A stretch of DNA of 64,000 nucleotides from Singulisphaera sp045290345 (GTDB lineage: Bacteria; Planctomycetota; Planctomycetia; Isosphaerales; Isosphaeraceae), in assembly GCF_045290345.1 (NCBI RefSeq), contig NZ_CP155447.1, positions 9,238,001 through 9,302,000 of the forward strand, written 5' to 3'. The notes under the pieces were generated by a model, which saw nothing but the letters and a program-made list of their open reading frames with translations, was not told the origin of the DNA and did not search any database. The first letter of the stretch is position 1, and the number at the start of each line of letters is the position of its first letter. Made by a program: the position numbers and the translations under genes. Positions 62,735-64,000 of this stretch are shown one piece after another.

Positions 62735-64000
62735 ATGCTCTTTAATACGTTCCACTTCGCGTACTTCTTCGCGATCCTCCTGCCGCTCTACTGGATCCTT
62801 CCACACAAGCCGCAGAACTACCTGATCCTGGCCGCGAGTTACTACTTTTACTCGTGCTGGGATCCGCGATTCGTCTCGTTGCTGCTCCTTTCGACGGTGA
62901 TGGATTATGCCTGTGGACTGGCTGTCGATCGCATTGAGACACCAAGAAAACGTAAGCTGTTTGTCGCGATCAGCATGGTGCTAAACCTCGGCATGCTTGG
63001 TTATTTCAAATATTACAACTTCTTCGCAGAAAGCCTTCAGGCCGCCTTGGCACGAGGCGGAATTTCCGTTCCCTTGGCCCAGTTGAACGTGGTCTTGCCA
63101 ATTGGCATCTCGTTCTACACGTTCCAGTCGATGAGCTATGTCATCGACGTCTACAGGCGTGACATCAAGCCGACGAAAAACTTCGTCGAATTCGCGGCCT
63201 TCGTCTCGTTCTTCCCCCACTTGGTTGCCGGACCGATCATGCGTCCGACAACGCTTCTGCCCCAAATCGAGAAGCCTCGACGATTCAACCTCCAGCAGTT
63301 CTATCAGGGGATTTACCTGATTTTCTGGGGACTGACCAAGAAGGTGGTCGTCGCCGACAATCTCGCGGGGATCGTGAACGACCTGTTCAATCGGTGGGAA
63401 ACGATCGACGGCGGTCTGGCGATGATCGCGATCTACGCGTTCGCCTTCCAGATCTATTGCGACTTCTCGGGATACACCGATGCCGCGCGAGGAATCGCGA
63501 AGTGCCTCGGTATTGAGTTGGCCCTGAACTTCAACCTTCCCTACTTCGCCACCAGCCCGCAAGACTTCTGGAGCCGTTGGCATATCAGTCTTTCCACCTG
63601 GTTGCGTGACTATCTCTACATTCCTTTGGGAGGAAGCCGGGGGAGTCAGGTCAAGCTCTATCGCAACCTGATGCTGACGATGATTATCGGTGGTCTCTGG
63701 CATGGGGCGGCGTGGACGTTCATTCTCTGGGGCTTTTATCAAGGGGCCTTGCTCGTCGCTCATCGACTCGCACGACCGCTCCTGGATCGAGTCCATCCCA
63801 CCGAGTTGGTGGACCGCGCCTGCTGGAAGGCGTTGCGAATCTTCGTCACCTTCCACCTGGTCTGCTTCGGCTGGTTGATCTTCCGGGCCACTTCCATTGC
63901 CCAGGTCAAGGGAATGCTCGGAGCGATCGTCTTCAAAGCCGCCATCCCGGCATCGGCTTACATCCTCCCGGTCTCGGTCTGTATTCTCCCCCTCTTGCTC
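62735..64000 (+). CDS. MBOAT family O-acyltransferase, 3' end outside window
   Basis: 422 codons are visible and the frame is open at the right edge. The ATG at 62735 follows GAGG at seven bases; another ATG at 62728 overlaps that site in a different frame. The start MLFNTFHFAYFFAILLPLYW and the many hydrophobic helices fit AlgI-type membrane-bound O-acyltransferases. The conserved segments are PIGISFYTFQSMSYVIDVYR, FFPHLVAGPIMRP, FQIYCDFSGYTDAARGIAK, FWSRWHISLSTWLRDYLYIPLGG and GGLWHGAAWTFILWG, the last with the invariant catalytic His. It would acylate an exopolysaccharide, in keeping with the preceding methyl- and sulfotransferase genes. The full length should be about 470-520 residues. 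Confidence 0.93.
   Translation, partial: MLFNTFHFAYFFAILLPLYWILPHKPQNYLILAASYYFYSCWDPRFVSLLLLSTVMDYACGLAVDRIETPRKRKLFVAISMVLNLGMLGYFKYYNFFAESLQAALARGGISVPLAQLNVVLPIGISFYTFQSMSYVIDVYRRDIKPTKNFVEFAAFVSFFPHLVAGPIMRPTTLLPQIEKPRRFNLQQFYQGIYLIFWGLTKKVVVADNLAGIVNDLFNRWETIDGGLAMIAIYAFAFQIYCDFSGYTDAARGIAKCLGIELALNFNLPYFATSPQDFWSRWHISLSTWLRDYLYIPLGGSRGSQVKLYRNLMLTMIIGGLWHGAAWTFILWGFYQGALLVAHRLARPLLDRVHPTELVDRACWKALRIFVTFHLVCFGWLIFRATSIAQVKGMLGAIVFKAAIPASAYILPVSVCILPLLL

Noticed and set aside
1..64000. Transfer or ribosomal RNA genes
   Set aside because: No cloverleaf with a GTTCGANNC arm, and no conserved rRNA segment, was seen by eye in any gap; a covariance-model scan would be decisive.

Overview
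This is a GC-rich bacterial window that looks like a planctomycete chromosome, most likely from the Isosphaeraceae; that placement is inference from gene content. The pointers are a C-terminal heme domain of the Pirellula/Verrucomicrobium type, a DUF1549/DUF1553 protein next to a Tat-exported DUF1501 protein, a giant secreted protein with an LEPR-XLL-like N-terminus (FEHLEQRTMLD), and a YgiQ-type radical SAM enzyme. No tRNA, rRNA, CRISPR array, insertion sequence or phage gene was recognised.

Layout. 1-3168: the end of a heme protein, a small proline-repeat protein on the minus strand, a HAD hydrolase and a long non-coding stretch. 3169-18460: an 11-kb gene for a subtilisin-fold/beta-helix surface protein, a strong hairpin, then the DUF1549/DUF1553 and DUF1501 pair. 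18551-25443: a small unknown gene, DUF971, a family 2 glycosyltransferase, YgiQ, an RsmB/NOP RNA methyltransferase with an RGG-like repeat tail, and a convergent ankyrin-repeat gene. 25733-41386: a complete 14-gene complex I operon on the minus strand (nuoA to nuoN in canonical order), closed by a hairpin and preceded by an unusual leader. 41643-50929: mixed housekeeping and unknown genes, including proB, a [4Fe-4S]-type purF, trmB, a FabZ-like dehydratase and a TIM-barrel epimerase-like protein. 51184-53049: a thiamine-diphosphate enzyme with a twin-arginine signal. 53347-64000: a plus-strand series that looks like glycan export and decoration (ABC permease and ATPase, lipase-like hydrolase, two FkbM methyltransferases, a sulfotransferase, a PrpD-family protein and the start of an MBOAT acyltransferase).

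How the genes fit together. The nuo operon encodes a whole NADH:quinone oxidoreductase with every Fe-S subunit. nuoD carries an apparent single-base deletion inside its conserved GPQHPATH motif, which is either a sequencing error or a real lesion. The nuo leader holds, in order, a promoter-like sequence, a hairpin followed by seven Ts, and a perfect TGTGA-N6-TCACA palindrome of the CRP/FNR-family type, so attenuation plus operator control is a testable idea. The last 10 kb could build and export a methylated, sulfated and acylated glycan; that is inference from family membership and order.

Many long open frames antisense to real genes (up to about 1,100 codons) were treated as codon-bias shadows. 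Start codons were moved from the longest open frame wherever a ribosome binding site, a signal peptide or family length argued for it.
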